Shown here: positions 1 to 10,100 of the stretch, in pieces | Numbering within the stretch: the stretch's first letter is position 1 | Layout of the letters: the number at the start of each line of letters is the position of its first letter | Origin: Mesostigma viride | Lineage: Eukaryota > Streptophyta > Mesostigmatophyceae > Mesostigmatales > Mesostigmataceae | DNA: 64,000 bases | NCBI GenBank assembly: GCA_009746045.1 | Contig: RPFO01000389.1 | Coordinates: 1,790,482 to 1,854,481, forward strand | Direction: 5' to 3' | Notes under the pieces: model-generated | Database searches by the model: none | The model's input: the letters and a program-made list of their open reading frames with translations, nothing else | What the model was told of the DNA's origin: nothing | Position numbers and translations under genes: made by a program

Positions 1-1
1 T

Positions 2-1477
2 GTGGAGCCAGTGGACCTAGTCCCAAGGGATGGCCGGTTGCTTCGTTTCAAATGGACCTTCCAGATGAAGCCGGTTCCCGGCACTGACAGGAAAGTAGAG
101 TTTGCTAGACCTGTGGTGCTAGAATTTTCTGGATCTTCTGACCTGCCCTCCTCAGCCCTGACTGCCCCGGGCTTAAATAAAGACACTTGGCGATTGTTAG
201 TGTGCTTTCATCTCGGGCGCCTCAACAAAGGCTTGCCGCATGGCTCCGTGGTGCTGGATTTTTCTAAGGCCTTCCTTAACGGGGATTCAGATGAGACGGC
301 TAAATTGTGGGAGGGCACCACACCGCTGTATGTTAGGACACCCAAGATGTGGGAACCTATTGTGGGCAAGAAGTTCATGAGGTTGGTGAAGGCTGTGGAT
401 GGGACCGTGGCCGGGCCGCGGGCGTGGCGCAAGAGTTTAGAGCGCCTTCTTCTTAACCGCGCACGCATGATGTACAGCGACCTGGACCCCTCCTTGTTTG
501 TTGGTGTCTGGAAGGGGGAGCTCGTGTTTGTTTTCGTGCATGCCGATGACTGTGACTGCCTGGGGCCACGGGAGTGGATTGTGTGGTTCCATTCGCTCGT
601 GCACTCAGTGTACCCTGTGGGCAAGCTCGTCTTTAGGGAGCCGGGCAAGATCGTGCCCTTCATGGGCATGGACACTATTCTCGATCACGATGAGCAAGGG
701 CAGCGGGTCATGTTGCTGCATCCTAAGGGTAGCTATGTCCCCGACCTGGTCAAGGAGGTCATGGCCCGCACTGGGCCTATCCTTCCCTCTGAGTGTGGTG
801 CGCTGCGTGGCAAACTCAATTGGCTTGCGTGTACCACGAGCCCTGACTTGGCTGTCCTTAGTCGGTTGACAGACGATGTTCTCTGCTTGTTGGCCCGCCC
901 GGTTGTAGCTGAGTATGTGCAGGCCTCACCGGGGTTGGTCCTGCAGGGTGTTGACTGGGACAAGCCCATCGAGCTAGGGGCTTATTGTGACAGTTCTTTG
1001 CATGCGCGGGTGCTCACCAAGATGCGTGGTAGGTGTGCGGCTGTTAGCTATATCTCAAACGCTGAACAATCTGCGCCATCCTCCATCTTTGCGTGGTTCT
1101 CACGTCTCCACCGCCGTGTGTATGTGGGGTCGGACACCGCCGAGGCGCGTGCGTACTGCGAGGCTGCAAGTGAGCTCGCGTATTTCCACGCGCTACTCTG
1201 CTGGATCCTCAAGCTGGGCGGTCTCACCACACGCATCGATCGCGTCATGCGCACCGACAGCCAAGCGCTGGTGGACTTCATTGAGAACCCCTACGCTCGC
1301 ACGAGAGACCTTGACTTCCTCCGGGTGAAGGAATTTTCTGATGCGCTCCATACCGAGCACGTGGCAGGCGACCAGCATTGCTCGGATGCTCTTACCAAGC
1401 TCTATAGCTCCGCCAAGGCATATACTCTTCTTAGGCACCAAATGAACAATATGTCGCTGGGTCAGCCACAGCACTAG
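2..1477 (+). CDS. Copia-type pol, reverse transcriptase and RNase H (element D, 5' partial)
   Basis: This is 491 residues without a stop, open at the window edge, so the true start is off-window. It would copy the element RNA into DNA inside a virus-like particle. The reverse transcriptase shows LDFSKAFLNGD (Asp86) and HADDCDCLG (Asp182 and Asp183, with His180 where the family has Tyr). The thumb carries LRGKLNWLACTTSPDLAVLSR. RNase H follows with AYCDSS (Asp330), DTAEARAYCEA (Glu381), RTDSQALVDF (Asp419) and HVAGDQHCSDALTKL (Asp462), the usual copia end. All catalytic acids are present and the frame is intact, so this copy could be functional. The family assignment is firm. Confidence 0.92.
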   Translation: MEPVDLVPRDGRLLRFKWTFQMKPVPGTDRKVEFARPVVLEFSGSSDLPSSALTAPGLNKDTWRLLVCFHLGRLNKGLPHGSVVLDFSKAFLNGDSDETAKLWEGTTPLYVRTPKMWEPIVGKKFMRLVKAVDGTVAGPRAWRKSLERLLLNRARMMYSDLDPSLFVGVWKGELVFVFVHADDCDCLGPREWIVWFHSLVHSVYPVGKLVFREPGKIVPFMGMDTILDHDEQGQRVMLLHPKGSYVPDLVKEVMARTGPILPSECGALRGKLNWLACTTSPDLAVLSRLTDDVLCLLARPVVAEYVQASPGLVLQGVDWDKPIELGAYCDSSLHARVLTKMRGRCAAVSYISNAEQSAPSSIFAWFSRLHRRVYVGSDTAEARAYCEAASELAYFHALLCWILKLGGLTTRIDRVMRTDSQALVDFIENPYARTRDLDFLRVKEFSDALHTEHVAGDQHCSDALTKLYSSAKAYTLLRHQMNNMSLGQPQH

Positions 1478-1697
1478 TTGAGATGTCGTGGAGTGTGAAT
1501 GGCCCCTTGACTCGGGTTTTACCTTGGTAGGTTTTCCCGGTAGCGATGCTCTGGTGTAATTTGTTTGGCTGGGGATTATACCCTCCAAAACCATGTGGGG
1601 CCTAAGGTGCGTTCATGATGGCAAGGCCTGCGCGGCCGTAGTTCTTACAGATTTGAGTACGCAGTCCTATTGCCACATGAAAAAAGAAAGGGCTGGA

Positions 1698-2207
1698 GTT
1701 GCAATCTGTTGCTTGCATGACCGAAATGCGTGTATAAACTGGTGCATGCATAATGGAATGTAAATAAACTCTGTTGAAACAATACTCACAATTGCTGCAC
1801 ACAGCTTGTGTGCATGACCATGGTGGCAGTATAGCCAAGTTGATGCATTATAATTAGTGGTCACGCTGACTGTCGAGCACTGACTGTCGGTCAGGCTGTT
1901 GAAGTCGTGCCAAGGATTGATGAGATAAAACACCCCTTCAGCGGGCAGAAAAATACGGCAATATTCCCTGCTAATGGATATTTGTAAATGGTTCTAGAAG
2001 CGTCTAGAAGCATTGTGCAACGCTGGCGTAACGCTAGTTCAGTGTGCCTCTTGGAAATCGCTAATGCACATGAAATGTGATTGGTGCAATGTCGATAAGG
2101 CCTATCGCAATCTTGGGGTTGCACACATGACTTGTAAACATATAAATTGATAATAAACCCAGGCACCTAGTGCCGCATTCTTGCAAACATCATTCTCATT
2201 CTCAACT
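1698..2207 (+). repeat. 3' LTR of element D
   Basis: The 510-bp segment begins AGTTGCAATC directly after the polypurine tract AAAAAAGAAAGGGCTGG and ends TCTCAACT. Its ends are inverted copies (AGTTG/CAACT), as in element B. It contains TGTAAATAAAC and an AATAAA-rich stretch near 2150 that could serve as polyadenylation signals. The second LTR is not in the window, so the ends are inferred from the termini and from the junction with element A. Confidence 0.7.
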
Positions 2208-2615
2208 TCCACTGGCATCAGTGCAGAGCCAGGACGAGCTGGATTTGCCTAGACTCACTAGTTAGTAGCTGTCTCCTGCAACCTAGGAAGTACAGGACCT
2301 GTCACAAGCCTGCAAGGTCTAGTATCCTTGCAGTCCTGTGCCAGCTCCAGTACCCCACCAGTCACAGGCTGCTGCTCCTCCTGGTCTACGTGGACCACAG
2401 TCACGTGATAGACAGGCTAAGCCTGTGCAGGCACGGCCTGCCACGTGTCCTGTCCACTATACCAGAGGACTGCACCTTAGTCAGCCACGGACGGCTAGGA
2501 CTTCGGGACCTCATATCTTTCTTGTCCCTTGTCTGTTTCAGGCGGTCAGCATGGCGTTGGAAAGGTCTTTCCAAACTGTGTCCACTTAGCATATTGGTTG
2601 CCCAAAATGCTAACT
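2208..2615 (-). repeat. 3' LTR of element A (inner part)
   Basis: This matches 22360-22757 with few changes over about 400 bp, including the shared block that carries CCACGTGTCCTGTCCACTAT. On the minus strand the LTR starts at 2615 with AGTTAGCATTTTGGG. Next to it lies a polypyrimidine stretch (2616-2636 on the plus strand), which is the polypurine tract read on the minus strand. The part beyond 2207 is displaced by element D. Confidence 0.8.
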
Positions 2616-3575
2616 CCGACCCTTTCTTCTTTTGGAGCTGGACCAGCTTGAAACAAGCCTAACTTAGCTTGTGCCCACTCAGCCACAGACCGCTTGGTCC
2701 CTTGAGGTTGATCAGACCTGTTAGGGCCCAGGTTCCTGCCCCCTTTTGGGTAACAACATATATGCCCTTGGACCAGGCTAGGTGTACTGGCCAGTGAATC
2801 AGAGGTCACCCCAGGTTATCCCCTGACCCCTTGGTCAGCTCCCAACCTTTCCTTGGGAACTTGGTGCTAGATTAAAGTCAAGGCACATTACCTAGTCCAA
2901 TGGCCGGGATTAAAGGATGCCAAGAACGTACTATTGTGAGTTCCTGATCTTTCACAGTTATCACAGGCGCCCGTTCTTATGGCGCCCGCCTTGGCCAGCC
3001 TTTCCCTTTTATGCTCAAAGAGACTCAGGTAGCACCCATGCAAATACTGCCTTATTGGAGAGCCCATGTCTTCACTGGGTGTTAAGCCCAGGAATCACTC
3101 ATGCCAGGCTGTGGCTCTGCTGGGGAATTGAACCCCACCCCAATCTCCAGGTTTATAGGTGACCTGGAACTTTTGAACAAGACAAACATCACAACCATGA
3201 GAACAACATGAGAATGACATGATTATGTTTTGTTCAAGCATTATATAACACAGAATGTGGCTCCCTGGCAACCATGTGCCACATGGTAACACAACAACCA
3301 GGTTCTTTATTAGCAACAGGTTTAACACAAGCACTAGAAAACATATATACAGCAACCTGTAAGAACCAGCATTCGGGTTGCCCTTGCATGGCCTAACTGT
3401 TTGAGGCCATAGGCGTCGACTTAAGTCCTGGCGACTCTTCTGAAACCCCGTGGGGAGGGCCAGGCATGATTCTCAGCTGGTAGGAGTGCATTCCTAACCA
3501 ACTCCTGTCCAGGAGGGTGTACCTAACCCTGAAGGACCGGTTGTCAACCAGTAAGCACCAGTCACCACTTGGTAC
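2616..3575 (-). other. 3' untranslated region of element A
   Basis: There is no credible gene. On the minus strand it aligns in blocks with 10700-11628 of element C. Shared blocks include the AATAAA-bearing stretch near 3300, the GAACCCCACCCCA stretch near 3130 and the GGCGCCC-rich stretch near 2965. Confidence 0.7.
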
Positions 3576-3903
3576 TTTGGTCAAACAACCCACTGGGGAC
3601 ACCCAAGCTGAAGCAAGGCCTGGTCTCTATGGCCGCCCGTGTATGTAAGGGGTCCATGAGCCCACGGAGCAGGGGGTACTGCCGCTCCGCCTTCTCCTCC
3701 AGCTTGGTGAGGGCATCTGCAGGGTTGTCCACACCAGGCACATGTTCAATGTGAGCTAGGTACAGTAGGACATCTCCTTGAGCAGCAGATAATCAAGATC
3801 CCTGCTCCTGGCCAGCTGCCTGTGCACAAATTGCACCATGCCCATGCTATCAGTCCTCACCAGTGTGTGCAGCTGCAACCTACAGGAAGCCACTTGACGT
3901 AGC
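3576..3903 (-). pseudogene. End of element A RNase H domain (frame-shifted)
   Basis: Read on the minus strand this matches C pol from about 10420 to 10690. It covers the VRTDSMGMVQF, RDLDYLLLKEM and VDNPADALTKLEEKAE regions. A base change of length within the LKEMS..IEHV stretch breaks the frame, so it cannot be translated through. It is the 3' part of the RNase H gene that was cut by element C. The 5' part resumes at 12283. Confidence 0.8.
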
Positions 3904-4557
3904 AGTTAGCATATTGGGGCACCAATGTGCTAGATGGATGCAGGTTGAGGAGACCTTTCCAACGCCGTGTCAACCGCCTAGAACAGACAAGGGACTAGAA
4001 AGTTATCAAGTCCCGAAGTACTGCCGACCGGTGGGCGAGGGCGGTGCACACTCAGGACATAGTGGACAGGACACGTGGCAGGCCGTGCCTGCACAGGCTT
4101 AGCCTGGACTCTCACGTGACTGGGACACAGTGTGCTGAGGGCTCAACGGTACTGTGGCTAGTAGAAGCCAGTAACCAGCCAGCAGGTCTGCAAGGATGTA
4201 AGTCCTTGCAGGACTGTGGCAGGTCCTGTGCTGTCCTAGACACAGGATAGCCAGAGATTCCTGTATGCTGCCTGCAACGAGGATGCAAGGCAGCGATACG
4301 AGGCTCTGGCAATGTAGCGTTGCCCAGCGTTGCTCATGACCGAGGAACAAGGATGGAACGAGGTTGCATATAGCTCGAGGCTCAACGAGGCAACGAGCGT
4401 CTTCACACACGAACCTTGGTCGTCACGACGAGTGGCGAGCCTATCGAGGGTCGTAGGCCTGGTGTGAGGATAAAGGTTGCTAGCCAGCAGCCTAGGGTCA
4501 TTCCAGCCGGCAAGGACCAGGAGCTCACAAGCTCTGCTGACGAGTTGCTGCGCAAAT
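3904..4557 (+). repeat. 5' LTR of element C
   Basis: 654 bp, starting AGTTAGCATATTGGGG and ending GCTGCGCAAAT. It lacks the canonical TG...CA ends. It pairs with 11629-12282. The sequence just inside, CGTACTATTGCTTCC, is conserved in element A (CGTACTATTGCGCTTCC near 22093-22107 on the minus strand). It is therefore the likely primer-binding region, although it does not start with TGG. Confidence 0.92.
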
Positions 4558-4580
4558 CGTACTATTGCTTCCACGCTTTC

Positions 4581-6030
4581 ATGTCTGGTTCATCGTCAAG
4601 CAGCCACGGTGCTGGTGAGGCGAACGAGCAGAGAGACGCGCAAGCGTTTTTCCCCTACCGTAACCAAGCAAACGCTCCTACATTCGTGCAAGCGGCCTAC
4701 GTAGCGAGGCACTTGGCAGAAGAGGGGTGGGTGGCGGTGAGTGGGGGAGGCAGCAGGCCAGCGGCGGCGGACCCGATTATTCAACGGGCTCGCGTCGTGA
4801 TTTCTCCAGGTGAGACGGGGCGAGTGGCGGTGGAAGAGTTGGTGCGCTACGTGACGCGCTAGCTGAAACTGCTAATCGTGTGGAGGTCGCTATCAGGGCG
4901 CCCATATCACTCTAGCCGGTCTCGACCTAGCCAGGGAGGCGCTTAGCCAGATTGTGGCAACAGCGCTCGGCAGCACCCGGCTGTTTAACCACTGGGTGGC
5001 GACAGCGGTGCTAGGAGAGGGGGTACCAGACGCCGACATCATCCGGAACGCGCGTGCTCGGGAGACGGTAAATCCTTGGAGCACGGCAGAGGTATTTGCC
5101 CAAACATTGAGAATCTTGTTGCTGTCCTTTTGCAAGAGTCGAGAGGGTACGCAGACAGGTTCTTTATCACCACACAGCCTTTCGGGGTATACTCAAGGCT
5201 TGATACACCGAGGCCGGAAACCACCAGTGCGTGGGGTCCGGAGGTGGAATTGTCACGGGGGTCGAGAAGACGCCTGAAGACGTCCATTTCGAGTGGACTG
5301 ACAAGCCAGAGGGCTCCGTAAAGCGCTCTGCCCAGCAGATAAACGAGGGCGACGGCACTACCGCGACCTACGAGGAAGGCAGAGAGCTGATCTGCATTCC
5401 CTCGTGAGGTGACTCACGAGTACGACCGTTACGGCCGAGGCGAGCAGAACGAGCTGGTCGGCGGCGGTAAGCGGTGGGTGCGCGACCTTGCTTGGCATCG
5501 CAACCCAGGTGAGACAACATCCAGTCGAACGCAAGGAGACGGGCGACCTGTGACCTGCGTTCTGGGAGAGTTTAACCCAAGCCTCCAGATAGTCGCAGCG
5601 GCAGCAGCAGCCACACCGGTTGCTGAGGGTGTTGAGGAGCGTCCAGACCGTGAGGAGGGGCAGGCGAGTGCAAGCCAGGAGGCGGCCTCGTCTGGAGTAA
5701 GTGCGTGAGCCTGAGGGGTTCCAGCAGCCATATCTGCGTGTGTTTTCTGTGGTATTCTATAATGCTTCGTAACACGCGCGGGGCGGCAGCGGGAGCGGGG
5801 CAGCGGGGGATGGCGGGGGTGAGGCAAGGGCAGACACGGGAGGCCCCGCCAACGTCGTGCCAGAGGGACAGGCGATCCCAACGGCAGAGGGCGTCAATGG
5901 CAGGAGGGCTTCCAACCGGAAGAGGAAAGAGGTGGCACAAGGGGAGGAGCGTGCAGGGTGGCCAACCGACGGCGTGGTGCTGACGGGGGAGGGCCAGAAT
6001 GATGCTGAACGTCAAGCACCTGGTAAGAGA
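4581..6030 (+). pseudogene. N-terminal gag region of element C, frame-interrupted
   Basis: An ATG at 4581 opens 94 codons starting MSGSSSSSHGAGEANEQ and containing FPYRNQANAPTFVQAAYVARHL. Element A has the related FHPYAHPSSASTFVQAAYLARGL at the same place, so this is true gag sequence. After the stop at 4862 the frame changes repeatedly (open pieces near 4954-5277, 5409-5708 and 5857-6081). The pieces are rich in Ala, Gly, Glu and Arg and show no known domain. Several breaks lie near G runs, so some could be base-calling errors. An intron-like reading is also possible, since GTGAGT occurs at 4737. Confidence 0.5.
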
Positions 6031-6032
6031 CC

Positions 6033-7102
6033 ATGTGTGCCTGCGTCTGGTGTTCCTGCAGCTATGTTCCTGCGCCATTAGCACCTGTAGGAGCTGCTGT
6101 CATTGGCAGTGACCCTCGTGCTTTGCCTGGGACTAGACCTCATATGAGTGCTGTGGCTGTGATGAATGGCCAGAAGCCTCTCAAGCCTCCTGTGGGACAG
6201 GAAGAGCTAGACAAGTGGTTGGAGGATATGGAGCTAGTTTCATGCTCTGTAGATCCCACTGTCAACCTTGTGCAGGTATTCCACACATCCACGACTAATA
6301 GGGATTCAGTGAGCGTGTGAGGGACAAGGCTAGGCAGCTGTCAAGGACAAGCTGACTTGGTCTCAGTTCCTAGAGGGCCTACGTCAGGAGTTCTGATAAG
6401 GTACTCAACCTCACTAATCACTATAAGCTCAGCTATGATACCTTTGAGATCAAGGGCACAATAGCTGAGGAGCTGCAGCGGCTCACACGCATCAGGGAGA
6501 AGGGGGCCAAGCATGGCTTCAATCTGACTGACAGAGCAGTGGCAGATTACTTCCTGGATCGCATGGGGCTGAGTGTGGATGGGAGAAATGCAGCTAGGAT
6601 GTTTGCTGATCAGACAGATGGGACGTGGCCAGCCTTGCAAAAGGTTATTTTCAATATCCGTCCATCTGACAATGCTGCTTGCAAGGCAATCCAGGTGACT
6701 GGTGCCCCTTCAGCCTCCGCTCATCAGGTCCATGGTGACGCCCCTGGGCAGGGTGCTCAGGGAGAAACCAGACCTAGTAGGCGTCAGAGGGCTAACAGGC
6801 GCAGGCAGAATGGTAACCAGGGTGGCAAGGGCCAGCAGCAGGGATCCAAAGGCAAGGGTCAGCAGCAGGCTGGTGGTCACCAGGGTGGTCAGCAGAACAA
6901 GGGTGGCCAAGGGCAAGGCAAGAGCCAGGGCCAGGGCACCCAGGCCAGTCAGAGCAGCCAGAACCAGGGTGGCCTGAAGAAGGCTGCTGCTGGGAAGGAT
7001 GACAAGTGCTTTGGATGTGGCAGGACGGGTCATTGGCGACGTGACTGCCCAGACCAGGCCAAGTCTGCTGGAGCAGGCTCTGGCCAGGTGGGTAAGCCAT
7101 GA
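6033..7102 (+). CDS. Gag (capsid and nucleocapsid part) of element C, with a frame break
   Basis: The first open piece (6033-6320) contains KPPVGQEELDKWLEDMELVS, and the second (6539-7102) starts MADYFLDRMGLSVDGRNAARMF. Between them one frame still reads VLNLTNHYKLSYDTFEIKGTIAEEL, so a break near 6320-6400 divides a single gag. The C-terminus is Gly/Gln/Lys-rich with many GQ and GK repeats. It ends in one CCHC zinc knuckle, CFGCGRTGHWRRDC (C-x2-C-x4-H-x4-C), that would bind the element RNA. The pol gene begins seven bases downstream in another frame. Confidence 0.7.
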
Positions 7103-7108
7103 CTTGAG

Positions 7109-10100
7109 ATGTTGTCCCCTGTAAATAGTCAATCACCCCTAGTGGGACGAACAGTTGTACATAGTAATGGGGGTGTCCCTCTTGTGCAGCAGCAAGGGGT
7201 TGGGAATGATGAGGTGCTTCCACTCAATGATTGCAATAACGCTGCTGCAGCAGTGGAATTCCCTGTGCCTGTGGCAGGTGCAGGGTCTCCAGTTGTTGGG
7301 GTTGACTCTGGGAGTCAAGCCGCCAGACTGGAAGGACCTGCAGCTTCTGTGGGAACCGGGGCTGGCTCTGGGAGCCGAGCTACCTTGGAGGAGGTCCCTG
7401 GAGCAAGAGAACAGCAGGTGGGTCGTGCTATCCCAAGCACACAGTCTTTGTCACGTTCCTCTCTGTGCAGCCAGGCTGACAGGGGGTTGAGCTATGCTCA
7501 GGCTGGAAACACTCTACACCATATCTTTGGCCACTCTAAGCAGGCAGAGATGTTTGCTTGGAAGATTGGCAAGGAGCCTTTGCTAGAGGCCTGCAGTGCA
7601 GCTGCTCAGAATTGTGTCTGTCAGGAGAATGCTGTTCGCCTCCCACAGTCCCATGCCAGAGAACCTGCTAGAGAGCGGGGGGATATCCAGGTGGACATCC
7701 AACACATCAGGGGCATGTATCTGTTGGTGGGGGTGGATAGGTTTAGCAGATATAGGTTGCTGACCATTCTTCCTGGAATGCAGGAGCATCAGCTGTTGAT
7801 GGGTCTCCAGTCTTTGTTGCCAGGCTTTGGGGTGTACACCAAGGTGCAAGCTGACTTGCAGTTTGACTGCTTGATCAAGCTGGCTGACCAGCTTCCTTGT
7901 AAGTTGGTAGTGGTCCCTAGGGAATCCCATGGGCAGCAGGGAGCTGTAGAGAGATCTATACGTGAAGTAAAAACAGTGGTGCTAGCAGCTAGGAGTGTGC
8001 CTGTTGTGGCATCAGCTCTAGAGAAAGCAGCTTGGTGTAAGGGGATTGAGGAGCAGCTTAACCACAGGGTAACCTATTACTATGATGGTGTGGCAGTCTC
8101 TCCCCTGGCATTGCAGTTTGGTATGCTATCACAGGACGTGGTGGCAGCCTGCCTGAAGAAGGCAGACAGGGTGTTTTCCAGATTGAGGCGTAAGGACAAG
8201 GGTTGGAAAATGCTGAGGCCCCAGGTGGGACTGAGGGTCAGGATGTGGAAGGAACCGTCATTACCAGGCAAGCGTGGCAAGTGGCAAGATGGGCAGGTAA
8301 CCCATGTTGAGGAAGCTAACCATTCTTGTCTGGTGGCTTTGGAGAGTAATCCCAAGCACGTGTACAGGCTATCCTGGGCTCACGTCAAGGAGAGAAGGCC
8401 AACTGCAATCTGGCCTGAAGACGGCCCTGATCCTCCCTTGGAGGGAGATGAGCAGGATGAGAGCCAGGCAGCAGATGCTAACCCACCATGCTTGGATTAT
8501 GGTCTGTCCTGGATGGATGAGGGTGAGCAGGAGTCTGCTGAGACGTCTGTCACAAGGCCAGAGGTGGCCAGGGCTGCACCACAGTCCAGGGGGCTGCTTA
8601 TGGCGGACATCATTCGAGCTCTGCAGAACAGCAAGCGTGATCCCAAGGTATCTAAGCTCACGGGATGGGGGTCATGTGGGGCACCAGCACTAGAAGTGGA
8701 TACCAACTCACAGGTGTCCATTCTAAGGGTAGAGGATGCTGCAGGCTTGCAGTGGTCATCCCCTAGCTGCCTAGCTGTGTCTGATTTCTCTGGGAATGTG
8801 TCCATGAAGATCTTGGGAGAAGTGAGTGTGCCTATCCTGGGGGTGCCCACCACGTTCAGTGTGGTTGAAGGGTATCAGGGGCCTGCCATTCTAGGTCAGA
8901 ACTTCTTGTGCTTACCAGGGGTGAGGATATCCTCTGAGGAGCTAGCATTAGAAGGGCAGGGCCGCCTTCCCTTGCAGAGATATCGCTACTCCCAGGGTCT
9001 TAGTGTGGCTGTAAGGGCTGTGAGGGGTCTAGAGGCAGAGGGTCCTGATACAAAGGAGCCCATTGCTGGGGACCTGCTGATCCTCCCTACTACGTTTGAC
9101 CCACGTGAGTTGGGTGTGCAGAGGTACCAGATCCCAGGAACGAGTCCTGTACCTTGGCGCAAGCTAGTGGAGATGATGCAAAGCCCCAAGATGGCTAAGG
9201 CATGGACTCTTGGCTTTGTTGCTTCTGGGCATGAGTGGATAGTTGCCAACTGTGCAGAGCCTGTGGATGTCCTCCCTGAGGATCACCAGCTGCTCAGATT
9301 GATGTTTGTCCTCAAGCTCAAGGAGGTAGATGGCGTGCAGGTGCCACATGTTAGACCAGTTGTGACTGAGTACCATGGCACTGGACAGTTAGCAGATGAG
9401 GAGCTTTACACACCAGGGATGCTGCATGATACATGGAGGATTTTGTTGTGCATTTATTTGTCTTTTCTGCAGAAGGGGATACCCTATAGCTCTGTGTTGG
9501 TAGATTTCAAGAGGGCTTTTCTTAAGGGTGATCAGCAGGAAGCACAGGATACTTGGCGCACAATACCCCCTTTCTTTGTTAAGGTGCCTGCAGTGTGGAG
9601 GGCAGAGCTGAAGACGAGGTATTTGAGGATTCTCAAAGGCGTGGAAGGCCTTAGATCGAGTCCCATCATCTGGAGGAAGAGCTTGGAGAAGTACCTCAGG
9701 TCTGTCTGTGGTCTCTCAGTCTCTCCAGTTGATCCTTGTCTGTTTCAGGGTAGCTATGAGGGGCTGCCAGCGTTTGCCTCCCTGCATGGTGATGATCTGC
9801 ATCTCCTGGGCCATCCCACTTGGCAAGAGTTGACTCTGGCCAGGATCCAGAAACGGTTTGAACTGGGTAAGATCCAGTACATGGTTGAGAATGAGCCCAT
9901 GGTGTTTTGTGGAATGCAGGCGACCTTGGTCCATCAGCAGGGTACATGGTCCATCCAGCTGGAGGGTGGTAAGGATTATCCTCAGCAGATCATAGATGCC
10001 TTGCAGGAGCCCATCACCCAGGCCAGATGTGCAACAATACGAGGTATGTTGGCATGGCTGGCCAGCATTTGTGCTCCTGACCTGTTGGTACTGAGTCGGT

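Larger units (their letters stand above)
1..2207 (+). mobile_element. Copia-like LTR retrotransposon D, 3' part (5' part lies left of the window)
   Basis: The segment holds the reverse transcriptase-RNase H end of a pol gene, a 3' untranslated region with a polypurine tract (1681-1697), and a complete 3' LTR ending at 2207. The bases that follow (TCCAC) belong to the LTR of element A. The matching place in A's other LTR, near 22360, reads ACGTCCACTGG, so D is inserted inside A's 3' LTR. The other target duplication should lie off-window. This is inference from alignment by eye. Confidence 0.8.

Noticed and set aside
7299-7330. GVDSGSQAARLEG in C pol upstream of integrase as a protease active site
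   Set aside because: The stretch is not conserved in element A at the same place, and no second protease box (ILGxDFL type) follows. The conserved EVDTNSQ region is the better candidate.
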